Shown here in pieces: positions 32,987 to 42,364 of a stretch of 64,000 bases of DNA (position 1 is the first letter of the stretch; each line of letters opens with the position of its first letter). Source of the DNA: an uncultured Clostridia bacterium (GTDB taxonomy: Bacteria; Bacillota; Clostridia; Christensenellales; UBA1242). Below the pieces are notes generated by a model that worked only from the letters and a program-made list of their open reading frames with translations, was not told the DNA's origin and did not search any database. Where the stretch lies: positions 315,944-379,943 of the forward strand of contig CAKVGZ010000001.1 of assembly GCA_934747765.1 (NCBI GenBank), written 5' to 3'. The position numbers and the translations under genes were made by a program.

Positions 32987-35415
32987 TATCTTAAAACTGC
33001 TCCATAAAGGTCGTTTGTTCTTCTCAAAATTTTGTCAATAACTTTGTTTATTTCTTCTTCCGACAAAGTTTTTTCATCCGACAAAAGTTTTATTCTGAAT
33101 GCCAAACTTTTTTTGTTTCCAAGCTGTTCGCTTCTGTAAATATCAAACAATTTCACATCGTTATAATTTTTCCCGCAACATTGTTTGATAACTTCTTCCA
33201 AACTTCCAACTGTGACATTTTCGTCAACAACAATTGCCAAATCTCTTTCAACAATTGGGAATTTTGAAATTTTCTTAACTTTGAAAGTTTTGATTGGAAG
33301 CGAAATAAGTTTGTCACAATCAAGTTCGCCATAAAATGTGTTCTCTGGAATTTCATATTCATTTGCAACAATTGGATTTATTTTTCCAAAACTTGCAACA
33401 ATTTCGCCATTTTCATCTTTAACATCTGCACTTATTCCTGGATGCAAGAATGGTTTTTTCGAATAATCAACGGTGAATTTTTGTGCAAATCTTTCAGTTA
33501 AATTTTCTATAACACCTTTGAATGTGTAGAAGTCGTCTTGTGAGTCTATGCTTGCAAAAGCAAGAATATTTTTTTCTGTTGGTTGTTCAACAAGAGGAAG
33601 TGCTTTTGCATGGAAAGTTTTTCCACTTTCAAAAATTTTAAAATCTTTGTTGTTGCGTTTTGTGTTAAAAGAAATGTTCGAAAGCAAACTATGCGCCATT
33701 GAAATTCTCAAAACACCAAGTTCGTCGCTTATTGGATTGCTTATCTTAACAACTTCGTTTTCAGCATCTTTAAGCCCAAGTTTTATGTGTGCATCTGATG
33801 GAACAAGTGAATATGAATTGATTTCATAAAATCCTTTTGTGACCAAAATTTGTTTCAATTCTCGTTGGAATTTCAAAATTGGGTCGTGCTTTCCAACCAT
33901 AACACTTGCGCCTTCTAAAAGAGGTTTTGAAATATTGTCATAAACATCATATCCATACATTCTTATAATTTCTTCGGCAACATCGTTGTCATTTTCGATA
34001 TCGAAACGATAAGGTGGAATGGAAAGGTCAATTTCATCTCCATTAACTTTTGCTTCAATTCCAAGACTTGAAAGAATTTCAACAATGTCTTTTTCATCGA
34101 ATGATATTCCCAAAATCTTGTCAATTTTGTTTTTTGAGACGGAAACTTCAAGATTTTTAACTTCTCCGTTTTTTTCGTCGATAAGCCCGCTTGCTATTTT
34201 GCCTGCACCAAATTTTTCAATCAAATTAAGTGCTCTTCTAAGCCCAAATTCTTGACTTAAAAGGTCAATTCCTTTTTCAAAACGTGCACTTGAATCCGTT
34301 CTGATTCCAAACTCTCTTGAAGTTTTTCTAACTTGCGAACGCTCGAACGAAGCGGATTCAAAAACAACAGTTGTTGTTTCATCATTTATGCATGAATCTG
34401 TTCCACCAATAACTCCTGCAATCACCATTGGCTTGATTTCATCGGCAATGATAAGGTTGTTTTGAGAAAGTTCATAGGTGTTTCCATTCAAAACTGCAAT
34501 TTTTTCATTTTCTTTTGCTCGTCTTATAACAATCTTCTTTCCAACAATATTTTTTTGGTCAAAAGCGTGCATAGGTTGACCATATTCAAAAAGGACGTAG
34601 TTTGTTATGTCAACAATGTTGTTGATTGGATGAACTCCAACAACAAAAAGTCTTGAACGAATCAGCAGTGGACTTTTTTCTATTTTGACATCATAAACTG
34701 CCCCTGCCATATATCTTGGGCAAAGCGCAAAATCTTTGTTTTCAACTTTAACAAAATTTTCAATTTTTTCGTCGCCAAACTTAAAAGACAAATCTTGTTT
34801 CTTAACTGATAGTCTGTAGATTGCGCAAATTTCTCTTGCAAGCCCCACAACACTCATTGCATCAGGACGATTTGCAGTTATTGAAACATCCAAAACATAA
34901 TCGTTCAAATTAAGCGCATCAGCAACAGGTGTTCCAGGAGCAAAATCATCTTTAAAAATCAAAATTCCATTAATTTCTGCACCTTCATACAAGCTGTTGT
35001 CAATTCCAAGTTCTTCGCCACTACAAAACATTCCTTGTGATTCAACGCCACGAATTTTTGAATTTTTTATTTTAATTCCGTTTGCAAGGTCTGCTCCGTC
35101 AAGAGCAACAGGCACAACTGCACCTTCAAAAACATTTGTTGCAGATGTGATTATTTGAACCGTTTTTTCGCCAATGTTAACTTGGCAAACAAAAAGCCTT
35201 TCGGCATCTTGATGTTTTTCAATTTTTGTTATTTGTCCAACAACAACGTTTCTGAGATGTTTTCCAGTGTCCACAATTTCTTCAACTTCAAATCCAACGC
35301 CTGTCAGCTTTTCATCAAGTTTTTCTGCCAATTCAAAGTTGTTTGTTATATTTTCAATTTTTTTGATTTTGTCAAGGTCAACAAAATCATTAAGCCAATT
35401 GATTGATAATTTCAT
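32986..35415 (-). CDS. pheT: Phenylalanyl-tRNA synthetase beta subunit
   Basis: The large subunit of the (alpha-beta)2 synthetase. The 809 residues contain an N-terminal EMAP/OB-type tRNA-binding domain (about 40-155), B3/B4 editing-region sequences (about 210-400), the B5 domain and the catalytic-like core. The C-terminal anticodon-binding FDX-ACB domain is at about 715-809 (ISKFPIVERDLAIVVDENV). The pheS stop is 16 nt upstream with AAAAAGAGGAAAC before the ATG. pheS-pheT-nifS-thiI form one tight minus-strand unit. Confidence 0.96.
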   Translation of the reverse strand: MKLSINWLNDFVDLDKIKKIENITNNFELAEKLDEKLTGVGFEVEEIVDTGKHLRNVVVGQITKIEKHQDAERLFVCQVNIGEKTVQIITSATNVFEGAVVPVALDGADLANGIKIKNSKIRGVESQGMFCSGEELGIDNSLYEGAEINGILIFKDDFAPGTPVADALNLNDYVLDVSITANRPDAMSVVGLAREICAIYRLSVKKQDLSFKFGDEKIENFVKVENKDFALCPRYMAGAVYDVKIEKSPLLIRSRLFVVGVHPINNIVDITNYVLFEYGQPMHAFDQKNIVGKKIVIRRAKENEKIAVLNGNTYELSQNNLIIADEIKPMVIAGVIGGTDSCINDETTTVVFESASFERSQVRKTSREFGIRTDSSARFEKGIDLLSQEFGLRRALNLIEKFGAGKIASGLIDEKNGEVKNLEVSVSKNKIDKILGISFDEKDIVEILSSLGIEAKVNGDEIDLSIPPYRFDIENDNDVAEEIIRMYGYDVYDNISKPLLEGASVMVGKHDPILKFQRELKQILVTKGFYEINSYSLVPSDAHIKLGLKDAENEVVKISNPISDELGVLRISMAHSLLSNISFNTKRNNKDFKIFESGKTFHAKALPLVEQPTEKNILAFASIDSQDDFYTFKGVIENLTERFAQKFTVDYSKKPFLHPGISADVKDENGEIVASFGKINPIVANEYEIPENTFYGELDCDKLISLPIKTFKVKKISKFPIVERDLAIVVDENVTVGSLEEVIKQCCGKNYNDVKLFDIYRSEQLGNKKSLAFRIKLLSDEKTLSEEEINKVIDKILRRTNDLYGAVLR

Positions 35416-35431
35416 AGTTTCCTCTTTTTAG

Positions 35432-36451
35432 TTATTTCACTTGTTTTAAAAATCTTATGTCATTTTCAAACATCATTCTCATGTCTGGAATTTTGTCCAT
35501 GACCATGGTCAATCTGTCAATTCCTTGACCAAAAGCAAATCCAGAATATTCATTTGGGTCTATTCCACAATTTTCCAAAACTTTTGGATTAACAATGCCT
35601 GCTCCCATAAGTTCCATCCAACCTGTTTTTTTGCAAAGATTGCAACCTTCACCGTTGCAGTTCGGACACGAAACGTCAACTTCAACACTTGGTTCTGTGA
35701 ATGGGAAGTATGATGGACGGAAACGAACTTTTGTGTTTTCGCCAAAAAGAATTTTCAAAAGTTTTGTTAACATCATTTTCAAATCGAGCAAACTGATGTT
35801 TTTGTCAACAACAAGACCTTCAATTTGGTGGAACACAGGCGAATGTGTTGCATCATTATCAACACGATATGTTCTGCCAGGGCTGATTATTTTTATTGGT
35901 GGTTGACGTTTTTCCATAACACGTGCTTGAACTGGTGATGTGTGAGTTCTAAGAACAATGTCCTCTGTTATATAAAACGTGTCTTGCATGTCACGAGCAG
36001 GATGGTCTTTTGGAACGTTGAGCATTTCGAAATTATATTTGTCAAGTTCAACTTCTGGCCCAGTCACAACTTCAAATCCCATTTCAATGCAAGCATCAAT
36101 AAGTTTGTTGAATGTTTTTTGAATTGGATGAAAAGTTCCTGTTTCCGAATTTTTTGAAGGCGCAGTTATGTCAATTTTTTCACTTGCAAGTTTTTGTTGC
36201 ATAGCTTTTTCGTTAAGTTCTTTTTCCAAATTTTCAATTTGGCTTTCAATAAAAGTTCTAACTTCATTAACAAGTGCGCCAAGCATTGGACGGTCTTCTT
36301 TTGGAACATCTCTCATTCCTCTCATAACTTCAGTCAAAAGACCACTTTTGCCAGCATATTTAACACGGAACGCATTAAGTTGTTCCAAGTTTGCAACTTC
36401 TTTTATGTCTTTTTGCGAGTTTTCTTTTATTTCTAGTATTTTATTTTTCAT
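35432..36451 (-). CDS. pheS: Phenylalanyl-tRNA synthetase alpha subunit
   Basis: The catalytic subunit for charging tRNA-Phe. The 339 residues contain an N-terminal coiled coil (about 1-85), the class II motif 2 region (ISPGRTYRVDNDATHSPVFHQIEGL, about 185-210 in two parts) and motif 3 (FGQGIDRLTMV, about 310-320). A Cys-rich insertion, CPNCNGEGCNLCKKTGW, sits at about 265-282 and probably binds zinc, as in other Bacillota. AGGAG precedes the ATG. No T-box leader is recognisable in the short 5' region; the -10 is probably TATAAT at 36482-36477. Confidence 0.96.
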   Translation of the reverse strand: MKNKILEIKENSQKDIKEVANLEQLNAFRVKYAGKSGLLTEVMRGMRDVPKEDRPMLGALVNEVRTFIESQIENLEKELNEKAMQQKLASEKIDITAPSKNSETGTFHPIQKTFNKLIDACIEMGFEVVTGPEVELDKYNFEMLNVPKDHPARDMQDTFYITEDIVLRTHTSPVQARVMEKRQPPIKIISPGRTYRVDNDATHSPVFHQIEGLVVDKNISLLDLKMMLTKLLKILFGENTKVRFRPSYFPFTEPSVEVDVSCPNCNGEGCNLCKKTGWMELMGAGIVNPKVLENCGIDPNEYSGFAFGQGIDRLTMVMDKIPDMRMMFENDIRFLKQVK

Positions 36452-36566
36452 ATTTCTCCTATAATCTGACTTTTCGATTATAACATATTAATTTAAAATT
36501 AAAAACACTTTTAAATAAATTAATAAAATTTAAATAAAAAGACAAGAATATTTTAAAGGAGAAATT

Positions 36567-37412
36567 ATGGCATATTCATACAAAGGGAGCATATCTTTTG
36601 GTCTTGTTTACATTCCAATCACTCTTCATTCAACAATAAAAAATAACGACATAAGTTTTAACATGATAGACAAAAAAAGCATGAGCAGAATAAAGTATAA
36701 AAAAACTTGCACCGATTGCAACAATCGAGAAGTTAAAAACGACGATATCGTTAAAGGTTTTGAATATGAAGAAGGAAAGTTTGTTATATTCGACGACCAA
36801 GATTTTGAAAAAATAAAAACAAAAAAAGATAAAAACATCAACATCGAATGTTTTGTGGACATTTCAGAAATTGACCCTTTATATTTCGACCGACCATTCT
36901 ATGTTGTTCCAACAGGCGCCGACCATGCATTCAAAATTCTTCTTCGGGCAATGGAACTTGAACACAAAGTTGCAATAGCAAAAACAGTTTTGGGAACAAA
37001 AGAAACATTAATTGCAATTCGCGCAAAAAATGGCGAGATGCTTTTGAACACACTGTTCTTCTTTGAAGAAGTTCAAGAAAATCCAGCAAAAGACAATGAA
37101 AAAATTGATTGGACAAAAGCGGACAAAGAACTTAAAATGGCAAAATCCATTATCTCGGCAATGACGGAAAAATTTGAGCCGGAGAAATATCATGACGAAT
37201 ATCGCGAAAGACTTGTTAAGGCAATTGAACAAAAAATTAATGGAAAGCAAATTGTTCGTCCGCGAGAAAAATCTCAAGCAAAAATAACAAATCTTTTCGA
37301 TGCACTAAAACAAAGTCTTGAAACTTTGCCAAAAACAAAAAAGACCGCAAAAACAAATTCAGCAAATCAAACCAAACAAACAAAAACTCCAAAAAGAAAA
37401 AAGAACATTTAA
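36567..37412 (+). CDS. ku: Non-homologous end joining protein Ku
   Basis: A homodimeric ring protein that binds DNA ends and recruits ligase D for end joining. The 281 residues contain the full Ku core: GSISFGLVYIPITLHST at the start, YKKTCTDCN (about 48-56), DPLYFDRPFYVVP (about 112) and ALLRAMELEHKVAIAK-type bridge residues (about 125-140). A Lys-rich tail ends the protein. Ligase D is not encoded in this window. AAAGGAG precedes the ATG. Its likely role is repair of breaks in spores or stationary cells. Confidence 0.94.
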   Translation: MAYSYKGSISFGLVYIPITLHSTIKNNDISFNMIDKKSMSRIKYKKTCTDCNNREVKNDDIVKGFEYEEGKFVIFDDQDFEKIKTKKDKNINIECFVDISEIDPLYFDRPFYVVPTGADHAFKILLRAMELEHKVAIAKTVLGTKETLIAIRAKNGEMLLNTLFFFEEVQENPAKDNEKIDWTKADKELKMAKSIISAMTEKFEPEKYHDEYRERLVKAIEQKINGKQIVRPREKSQAKITNLFDALKQSLETLPKTKKTAKTNSANQTKQTKTPKRKKNI

Positions 37413-37428
37413 AATGTTCTTTTTATTT
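37397..37428. terminator. Bidirectional terminator between ku and spoIIIAH
   Basis: AAGAACATT and AATGTTCTT (about 37401-37409 and 37413-37421) pair, with A-run before and T-run after. It overlaps the ku stop and serves the convergent spoIIIA operon. Confidence 0.85.
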
Positions 37429-37908
37429 TCATTCTGATGGAATAACTCGAACTGAAGTCAAAGGTCTTTTTGTTTGTTCTTTGATTATTGTTTCAATTTT
37501 TGCAAGTTGTGGCTCTGTCAAATCTTCACGTTTTGCTTTGATAATCAAATTTATGTTGTTATTTGATGCTGTGAGCACAGCGTCTTCATAGCCAAGTCCT
37601 TTGATAAGTCCTTCAACAGCAAGTTCAATTTCGATTGCCCCAATAAGTTCATCTCTTCTTTTTTCAGCCATGTCTTTTGCTTCTTGACTGCTTGTTGAAT
37701 CGGCCAAAACACCTTCGCAATACAATATTTCGCTGTCACGAGCTGTTTTTCTGTCGGCACGATAGCCATCATAAAAACTCAAGTTTGATGTTTGTGTTGA
37801 TGTTGTTTGAGTAACATTATTGTTAAGTGCAATATTCAAGTAACCTGTGACAACTAAAAGAGCGACCATAACAGATAGAATTATTATTTTTTTCTTTTTA
37901 CTAAACAT
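37429..37908 (-). CDS. spoIIIAH: Stage III sporulation protein AH
   Basis: A mother-cell membrane protein whose extracellular domain meets forespore SpoIIQ, forming the channel across the engulfed forespore. The 159-residue protein has a membrane helix (about 6-26) and a globular C-terminal half. That half carries the ring-building fold found in secretion systems (EIELAVEGLIKGLGYEDAVLTAS, split over residues 92-115). Last gene of the complete spoIIIAA-AH operon; SD AAGGAGAAT precedes the ATG. Confidence 0.9.
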   Translation of the reverse strand: MFSKKKKIIILSVMVALLVVTGYLNIALNNNVTQTTSTQTSNLSFYDGYRADRKTARDSEILYCEGVLADSTSSQEAKDMAEKRRDELIGAIEIELAVEGLIKGLGYEDAVLTASNNNINLIIKAKREDLTEPQLAKIETIIKEQTKRPLTSVRVIPSE

Positions 37909-37925
37909 AAAATTCTCCTTTTAAA

Positions 37926-38486
37926 TTATTTTCCATTCAAAACTTCAATCTTCGATTGTGGAACATCAATTAATGCTTGAATAGCTTTAATGATATCCAG
38001 TTTAACTTTTGTGTTGTCTGCTCCGCTTGCAACAACAACTATTCCTCCAATTGTGGGCATAATTTCTTTCACAACAACAATGTCGTTGGCAACAATAATT
38101 GGAGAATGCGATGTTGTTGTTGAAGTTGTCGTGGTGCCACTTCCTTCGTTCTTGTTAACTTTTTCTTCGTCGGTGGTTGCATAGATGTATTGCGGTCCGC
38201 TTTCAAGAGTCACCATAACCGAAACGTTTCCAACACCATTGATTTGTTTTATAACATTTGCAAGTTTGCTTTCAATCATGGTGGCATATTCGGTTGTTGA
38301 CGTTGCCTGATAGGAAGTTTTTGAAGATGATGAAGATTTGAAAGTTGAAAAATAAATCAAAAGTGCAACAGCTCCAAGTATGACGGCAATTATAATTTCA
38401 AAATGTTTTATGCTCTTCAATTTTTGAAAAAATTTGAAATTACCAATGCCTTTTTTCTTTTCTTTTTTATCTTCCATATTCTCCAT
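37926..38486 (-). CDS. spoIIIAG: Stage III sporulation protein AG
   Basis: Forms a large ring of the SpoIIIA-SpoIIQ feeding channel. The 186-residue protein has a charged N-terminus, a membrane helix (about 32-50), a Ser/Thr-rich linker and a globular ring-building domain. An internal Thr/Ser-rich insertion (about 122-135) is followed by the conserved end VVASGADNTKVKLDIIKAIQALIDVP (two pieces, about 157-178). It sits between spoIIIAF and spoIIIAH in the canonical order. Confidence 0.9.
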   Translation of the reverse strand: MENMEDKKEKKKGIGNFKFFQKLKSIKHFEIIIAVILGAVALLIYFSTFKSSSSSKTSYQATSTTEYATMIESKLANVIKQINGVGNVSVMVTLESGPQYIYATTDEEKVNKNEGSGTTTTSTTTSHSPIIVANDIVVVKEIMPTIGGIVVVASGADNTKVKLDIIKAIQALIDVPQSKIEVLNGK

Positions 38487-38510
38487 TTTTAACCTCCCAC
38501 AAAAATTGTT

Positions 38511-38996
38511 TTAATTTATGACGATGTTGTTTTTTTCAATTGAAACATATTTCAAAACACTTTTTGCAACGAGTTCATTAATATCTATATGTTCCAAATT
38601 TTGATTAATTACAACCTGACTTAAATCGACAAAAACCGCTTCAATCTTCATTTTATTTGTGAAAATGTTGGCACTTATTTTAATTGAAACATTCGAAATG
38701 CCTTGCTCTTTCAAATCCGCCTCAATCATATTTTCGAGAGTTTCCAGTCGGTCCCTGTTAACTTGATAAACAAAATCTTCTTGGATGACAATTGCATTTT
38801 CTTCGAAGATGTCATTGATGGAAAATTCCTTGTTTAAAAGTGATGGCAAAGGTGAAATGATGACCAAAACCACAATGAACGCAAAAACGCCTTTGATGTA
38901 CTTTTTTGTTTGCCCGTCAGGCATAACAAGGTCCACAAGCACGCCAAGAACCGAAATGCCAACAACGGCCATAATCCACGACGAAATCCCGTTCAT
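38511..38996 (-). CDS. spoIIIAF: Stage III sporulation protein AF
   Basis: A mother-cell membrane component of the SpoIIIA complex with a ring-building-like extracellular domain. The 161-residue protein has two N-terminal helices (about 6-25 and 34-52) and a soluble C-terminal region (about 60-161). The assignment rests mainly on position between spoIIIAE and spoIIIAG, size and two-helix topology; the sequence itself diverges quickly in this family. Confidence 0.85.
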   Translation of the reverse strand: MNGISSWIMAVVGISVLGVLVDLVMPDGQTKKYIKGVFAFIVVLVIISPLPSLLNKEFSINDIFEENAIVIQEDFVYQVNRDRLETLENMIEADLKEQGISNVSIKISANIFTNKMKIEAVFVDLSQVVINQNLEHIDINELVAKSVLKYVSIEKNNIVIN

Positions 38997-39009
38997 TGAA
39001 AACCTCCTT

Positions 39010-40236
39010 TTAAATGTAATTTGCGGTGCACATAATGAGTCCAGTTGTTATCAAATACATAAAAGCAATTCCAACAATCATAGTCACCAAAAGAGACAAC
39101 GTTTTTCCAATTGAATATATAAAGTCAGAAATGCGCGAATCTGTTAAAGGTTCCAAAATTGCAGAAGCAAGTTTTAGAACAAGTGAAAAAACAACAATTT
39201 GAACAATTGGCGAAACAACTGAGGCAAACATAAGAATAAGTCCACTTGCACCCACTGCATTTTTGATTAGCATGCTTGAAGCCATGATGACATCAAAGCC
39301 TTCCGACAAATATCCACCCAAAAGAGGCACATAAGAACGAATTGCATATTTGGCTGTTCGAATTGAAACTCCGTCATAAGAACTTGCAGTTATTCCTTGA
39401 ATTGCCAAAAAAGCCATGAAAACAGTGAACACCGTTCCCAAAATCCATTTGAATGTTGAGCCAAAAAACTTTGTGAATTTGTCGAGTTTGACCGTGGACG
39501 TCAAATTTGAAACAATTGTGAAGATAATCATAAAAATGAAAATTGGCATCAACACTGACGACAGAATTTGCATAACAAACGACGACAAAAATGCAACAGC
39601 TGGCTGATACACAGCAACCGATGCGGTGGCACCAATTGCGGTCATCAAAGTTAGAAGTATGGGGAACACAACTTCCATCTGAGTTTTTATTGACTGAATT
39701 GAACCCGAGGCTGTTTTTATCAATCTCACAACTCCAGACATAACAAGTATGATAATCACACCATAACAAACAAAATGAATGATGTCGCCAATCGACTTTG
39801 AATTGTTTTCACTTCGCAAATTCGAAACAAATCCACAAATAATAGCAATCACAATTATGGACGCAAGAAGTGGAACAAATTGCAAGATGTCGTCAAAAAT
39901 CAAGTTGACAATTGCTCCAAAAACGCTCGACTGTCCGCTGGCAAATTCCCCGCTAATAACTTTCCCAATCTTGCTTGCAAAAGATGAACTTCCAAAAATT
40001 TCAGTTTCCGAGTTGCTAAGGCCTGCAACAATTTTTTCGATTTCTCCAAAATCCAAGCTGTCAAGCTGATAGCCAATTGTTTCGTTCAATTCCGCTTCAA
40101 TTTCATTTTCGTCACCTTCCCCTTCAGCACAAACAACAATTGGCGGAAAAAATTGATACACACAAACAATAAGTGCGCAAAGCACCACAAGAATATTTCG
40201 CACTAACACAATTTTTTTGTTACTAAATTTTTTCAT
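39010..40236 (-). CDS. spoIIIAE: Stage III sporulation protein AE
   Basis: The large polytopic membrane protein of the SpoIIIA complex. The 408-residue protein has an N-terminal signal-like helix (about 10-30), then a soluble stretch, then about seven hydrophobic helices. Family motifs include VFPILLTLMTAIGATASVAVYQP (about 187-210, in pieces) and GLILMFASVVSPIVQ (about 340-355). Its start overlaps the spoIIIAD stop by 4 nt. Confidence 0.93.
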   Translation of the reverse strand: MKKFSNKKIVLVRNILVVLCALIVCVYQFFPPIVVCAEGEGDENEIEAELNETIGYQLDSLDFGEIEKIVAGLSNSETEIFGSSSFASKIGKVISGEFASGQSSVFGAIVNLIFDDILQFVPLLASIIVIAIICGFVSNLRSENNSKSIGDIIHFVCYGVIIILVMSGVVRLIKTASGSIQSIKTQMEVVFPILLTLMTAIGATASVAVYQPAVAFLSSFVMQILSSVLMPIFIFMIIFTIVSNLTSTVKLDKFTKFFGSTFKWILGTVFTVFMAFLAIQGITASSYDGVSIRTAKYAIRSYVPLLGGYLSEGFDVIMASSMLIKNAVGASGLILMFASVVSPIVQIVVFSLVLKLASAILEPLTDSRISDFIYSIGKTLSLLVTMIVGIAFMYLITTGLIMCTANYI

Positions 40237-40619
40237 GGAAGCAACCCCGAAATTATGTCAATTATGTTTCCAACAATCGGAAGCGCAAAAACAAGAATGA
40301 TGATTTTCCCGGAAAGAAGAATTTTGTCGGCAATTGAATTTGCGCCTGCATCCTTACACAAATTTGCCGAAAATTCAGTCAAATAACCCACACCAATAAT
40401 TTTCAAAATTGTTGTGAACAATCCAGATGTCAATCCACTTTTTTCAACAATTGTGTTGAACACGCCAAAGATGCTTGTTAACGATTCAACAAGCATTAAA
40501 ATCATAATAATTCCACCTGTGATTGTTATTAAAATGGAAACTTCTGGTTTGATTTGCTTAACAATCAAAGCAGTTATTGCCGTTATAATTCCAACCCCAA
40601 CAATTTTAAAAATATCCAT
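40233..40619 (-). CDS. spoIIIAD: Stage III sporulation protein AD
   Basis: A small membrane protein of the SpoIIIA complex. The 128 residues contain three to four helices and the conserved C-terminal half LKIIGVGYLTEFSANLCKDAGANSIADKI (about 83-115, in pieces). The N-terminal half resembles SpoIIIAC. The stop overlaps the spoIIIAE start. Confidence 0.93.
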   Translation of the reverse strand: MDIFKIVGVGIITAITALIVKQIKPEVSILITITGGIIMILMLVESLTSIFGVFNTIVEKSGLTSGLFTTILKIIGVGYLTEFSANLCKDAGANSIADKILLSGKIIILVFALPIVGNIIDIISGLLP

Positions 40620-40628
40620 TTTGCTCCG

Positions 40629-40823
40629 TTATAAATTAAACATGGTTCTAACAGTGTCAAACAAAGTGTTAATCAAATTCAACACCATAAGCAACACAAC
40701 AATAAGTCCAGCAAGAGTTGTTAGAGTTGCAATTTCTTCTTTGTTTGAATGTTTCAAAACTTGATTCACAACGGCAGTTATAATTCCCACTGCAGCAATT
40801 TTAAAAATTATTTCAACGCCCAT
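40629..40823 (-). CDS. spoIIIAC: Stage III sporulation protein AC
   Basis: A 64-residue, two-helix membrane protein of the SpoIIIA complex. Its first helix includes IIFKIAAVGIITAVVNQVLK (about 4-23) and its second TLTTLAGLIVVLLMVLNLI (about 33-52). A hydrophilic loop, HSNKEEIA, joins them. It has the length and placement expected between spoIIIAB and spoIIIAD. Confidence 0.93.
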   Translation of the reverse strand: MGVEIIFKIAAVGIITAVVNQVLKHSNKEEIATLTTLAGLIVVLLMVLNLINTLFDTVRTMFNL

Positions 40824-40835
40824 AACACTCTCCTT

Positions 40836-41333
40836 TTAAATCAAAATTATCACGACCAAAATTCCAAGAAGCATCATAAGTTTCAAAGATAAGTTTCCAA
40901 ATTTTTTGTTGTCGTCGTCGGCATGAGATTTTATTTCTCCAAACTTTTCTTTGAAATTTTCAATTTCTTGAACCTGATTGCTGGCATCAAGACGTCCAAG
41001 ATTTTTGAAGAAATTCAAAAATAATTCTTTTTCATCGTCTTTTATTAATGTTGATTTTCCAAACAAACTTTCAACTGAAAGTTCGCTTCCGTTCTTGCCA
41101 AGATAATCTAAATAACCTTTGAGCATATTTTTGAAATCTTTCGAAAAATTGTCCATTGAGTTTTGAATTATTGCAGACAGCGAATCGCTTGAAAAACTTA
41201 TTTCCACACAAAGTTTTCCGCAAAGAAAAACCATATCTTCGAAAAATCGTTTTCTCTTTCGATAAAATTTCGAAAGACCAAATCCAAGATACGTCATTCC
41301 AATCAAAACAACCCCAACCAAAATAAATTTCAT
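40836..41333 (-). CDS. spoIIIAB: Stage III sporulation protein AB
   Basis: A membrane protein of the SpoIIIA complex distantly related to GspF-type secretion proteins. The 165 residues contain an N-terminal helix (about 2-20), a helical soluble middle (about 25-140) and a C-terminal membrane helix (about 146-163). The start of the soluble part, RKRFFEDMVFLCGKLCVEISFSSDSL, follows the family. It overlaps the spoIIIAA stop by 1 nt. Confidence 0.92.
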   Translation of the reverse strand: MKFILVGVVLIGMTYLGFGLSKFYRKRKRFFEDMVFLCGKLCVEISFSSDSLSAIIQNSMDNFSKDFKNMLKGYLDYLGKNGSELSVESLFGKSTLIKDDEKELFLNFFKNLGRLDASNQVQEIENFKEKFGEIKSHADDDNKKFGNLSLKLMMLLGILVVIILI

Positions 41334-42286
41334 CAGATTTCTCCAAGATATAAAGGTGCAAAATTTTCGTCAAAAATTCCGTCAACTGTTCCTAGTCCGT
41401 TCTTAGAAGAAAGCACAATAAATCTAGAAAACAATTTTTTCTCCAAAACTTTCTCAAAGTTAGGTTTTTTCTTCAAAGATTCAATCGAATCGGCATGGGC
41501 CGAGGCAACAACCGAAACACCAAGAGAGCAAGCATTTTCAATTGCGTCTGCGTCATCTTTCGCTCCAATCTCGTCACACAAAACAACATTTGGCGAAAGC
41601 GCTCTAACTCCAAGCATTATTGCTTCAGATTTTTTAACAAAAGACAATACATCACAAAAATTGCTTTCAAGAAGAGAATTTTCTGCCACGCAATTTCCCG
41701 CAATTTCTCCTCTTTCGTCAATTGCCAAAACATTCAAACAAATATTTCGCTGAGAAAGTTGAAACAAAAAATCGCGCAAAAAAGTTGTCTTTCCGCAACC
41801 TGGCGGAGAGATAATCAAAGTGTTGTTAACATGTTCTTTTTCCAGTATGTATTTCAGAGCAAACAAACTTGAATTTCGAATTTTATGAGGAATTCTGATA
41901 ACAAGAGAACTGTAATTTTTGATGGTTTTGATTTTTCCATCTTCACAAACTCCAGTTCCAGAAATTCCAATTCTGATTCCTCCGTCAATTGTCAAAAAAC
42001 CTTGTTTGATTTGTTCATTAACAGCATAAATCGAGCATTCACTTGCGCGAAAAACAATGTTGTCTATGTCAGATTTTGTGCAAAAAATTGCGCGACCAAC
42101 GTTGTTGGTTATTCCTTCCTCGCAAACAAAATAATTTTGAGTTCCCAAAATAACCACAATCGGTTTTCCGCACCTCAGTCGAATTTCATTCAATTGCAAA
42201 TAATTGATTTTCTCAATGATTGAATCAAAAAGATGTTTGGGTAAAATATTTGAAAATATGTTTTTTGCAAGTTCAATTTCTTTCAT
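41333..42286 (-). CDS. spoIIIAA: Stage III sporulation protein AA (ATPase)
   Basis: The ATPase that energises the SpoIIIA-SpoIIQ channel, related to secretion ATPases. The 317-residue protein has Walker A ISPPGCGKTTFLRDFL (about 158-173). Walker B is NVVLCDEIGAKDDADAIENA (about 236-255). NEIRLRCGKPIVV near residue 33 is a family marker. It is the first gene of the operon; a terminator for efp lies just upstream, so the promoter must be in the short gap. No confident sigma-E box could be placed before the ATG. Confidence 0.94.
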   Translation of the reverse strand: MKEIELAKNIFSNILPKHLFDSIIEKINYLQLNEIRLRCGKPIVVILGTQNYFVCEEGITNNVGRAIFCTKSDIDNIVFRASECSIYAVNEQIKQGFLTIDGGIRIGISGTGVCEDGKIKTIKNYSSLVIRIPHKIRNSSLFALKYILEKEHVNNTLIISPPGCGKTTFLRDFLFQLSQRNICLNVLAIDERGEIAGNCVAENSLLESNFCDVLSFVKKSEAIMLGVRALSPNVVLCDEIGAKDDADAIENACSLGVSVVASAHADSIESLKKKPNFEKVLEKKLFSRFIVLSSKNGLGTVDGIFDENFAPLYLGEI

Positions 42287-42310
42287 ACTGTAAGGTATTT
42301 ATTTTGCAAC

Positions 42311-42350
42311 AAAAAAAACTTGCGAATTTTATATAATTTCGCAAGTTTTT
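42311..42350 (-). terminator. Terminator of efp
   Basis: AAACTTGCGAA (42316-42326) and TTCGCAAGTTT (42338-42348) pair; on minus the stem is followed by eight T. It separates efp from spoIIIAA. Confidence 0.85.
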
Positions 42351-42364
42351 GTTTTTATTTAAAA

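Noticed and set aside
36452..36566. A T-box leader before pheS
   Set aside because: The gap to the divergent ku gene is only 115 nt, too short for a T-box, and no T-box core sequence is present.
42277..42300. A CTTACAGT sequence resembling a sigma-E -10 box before spoIIIAA
   Set aside because: It ends at the ATG, which would put the transcript start inside the gene, and no -35 fits.
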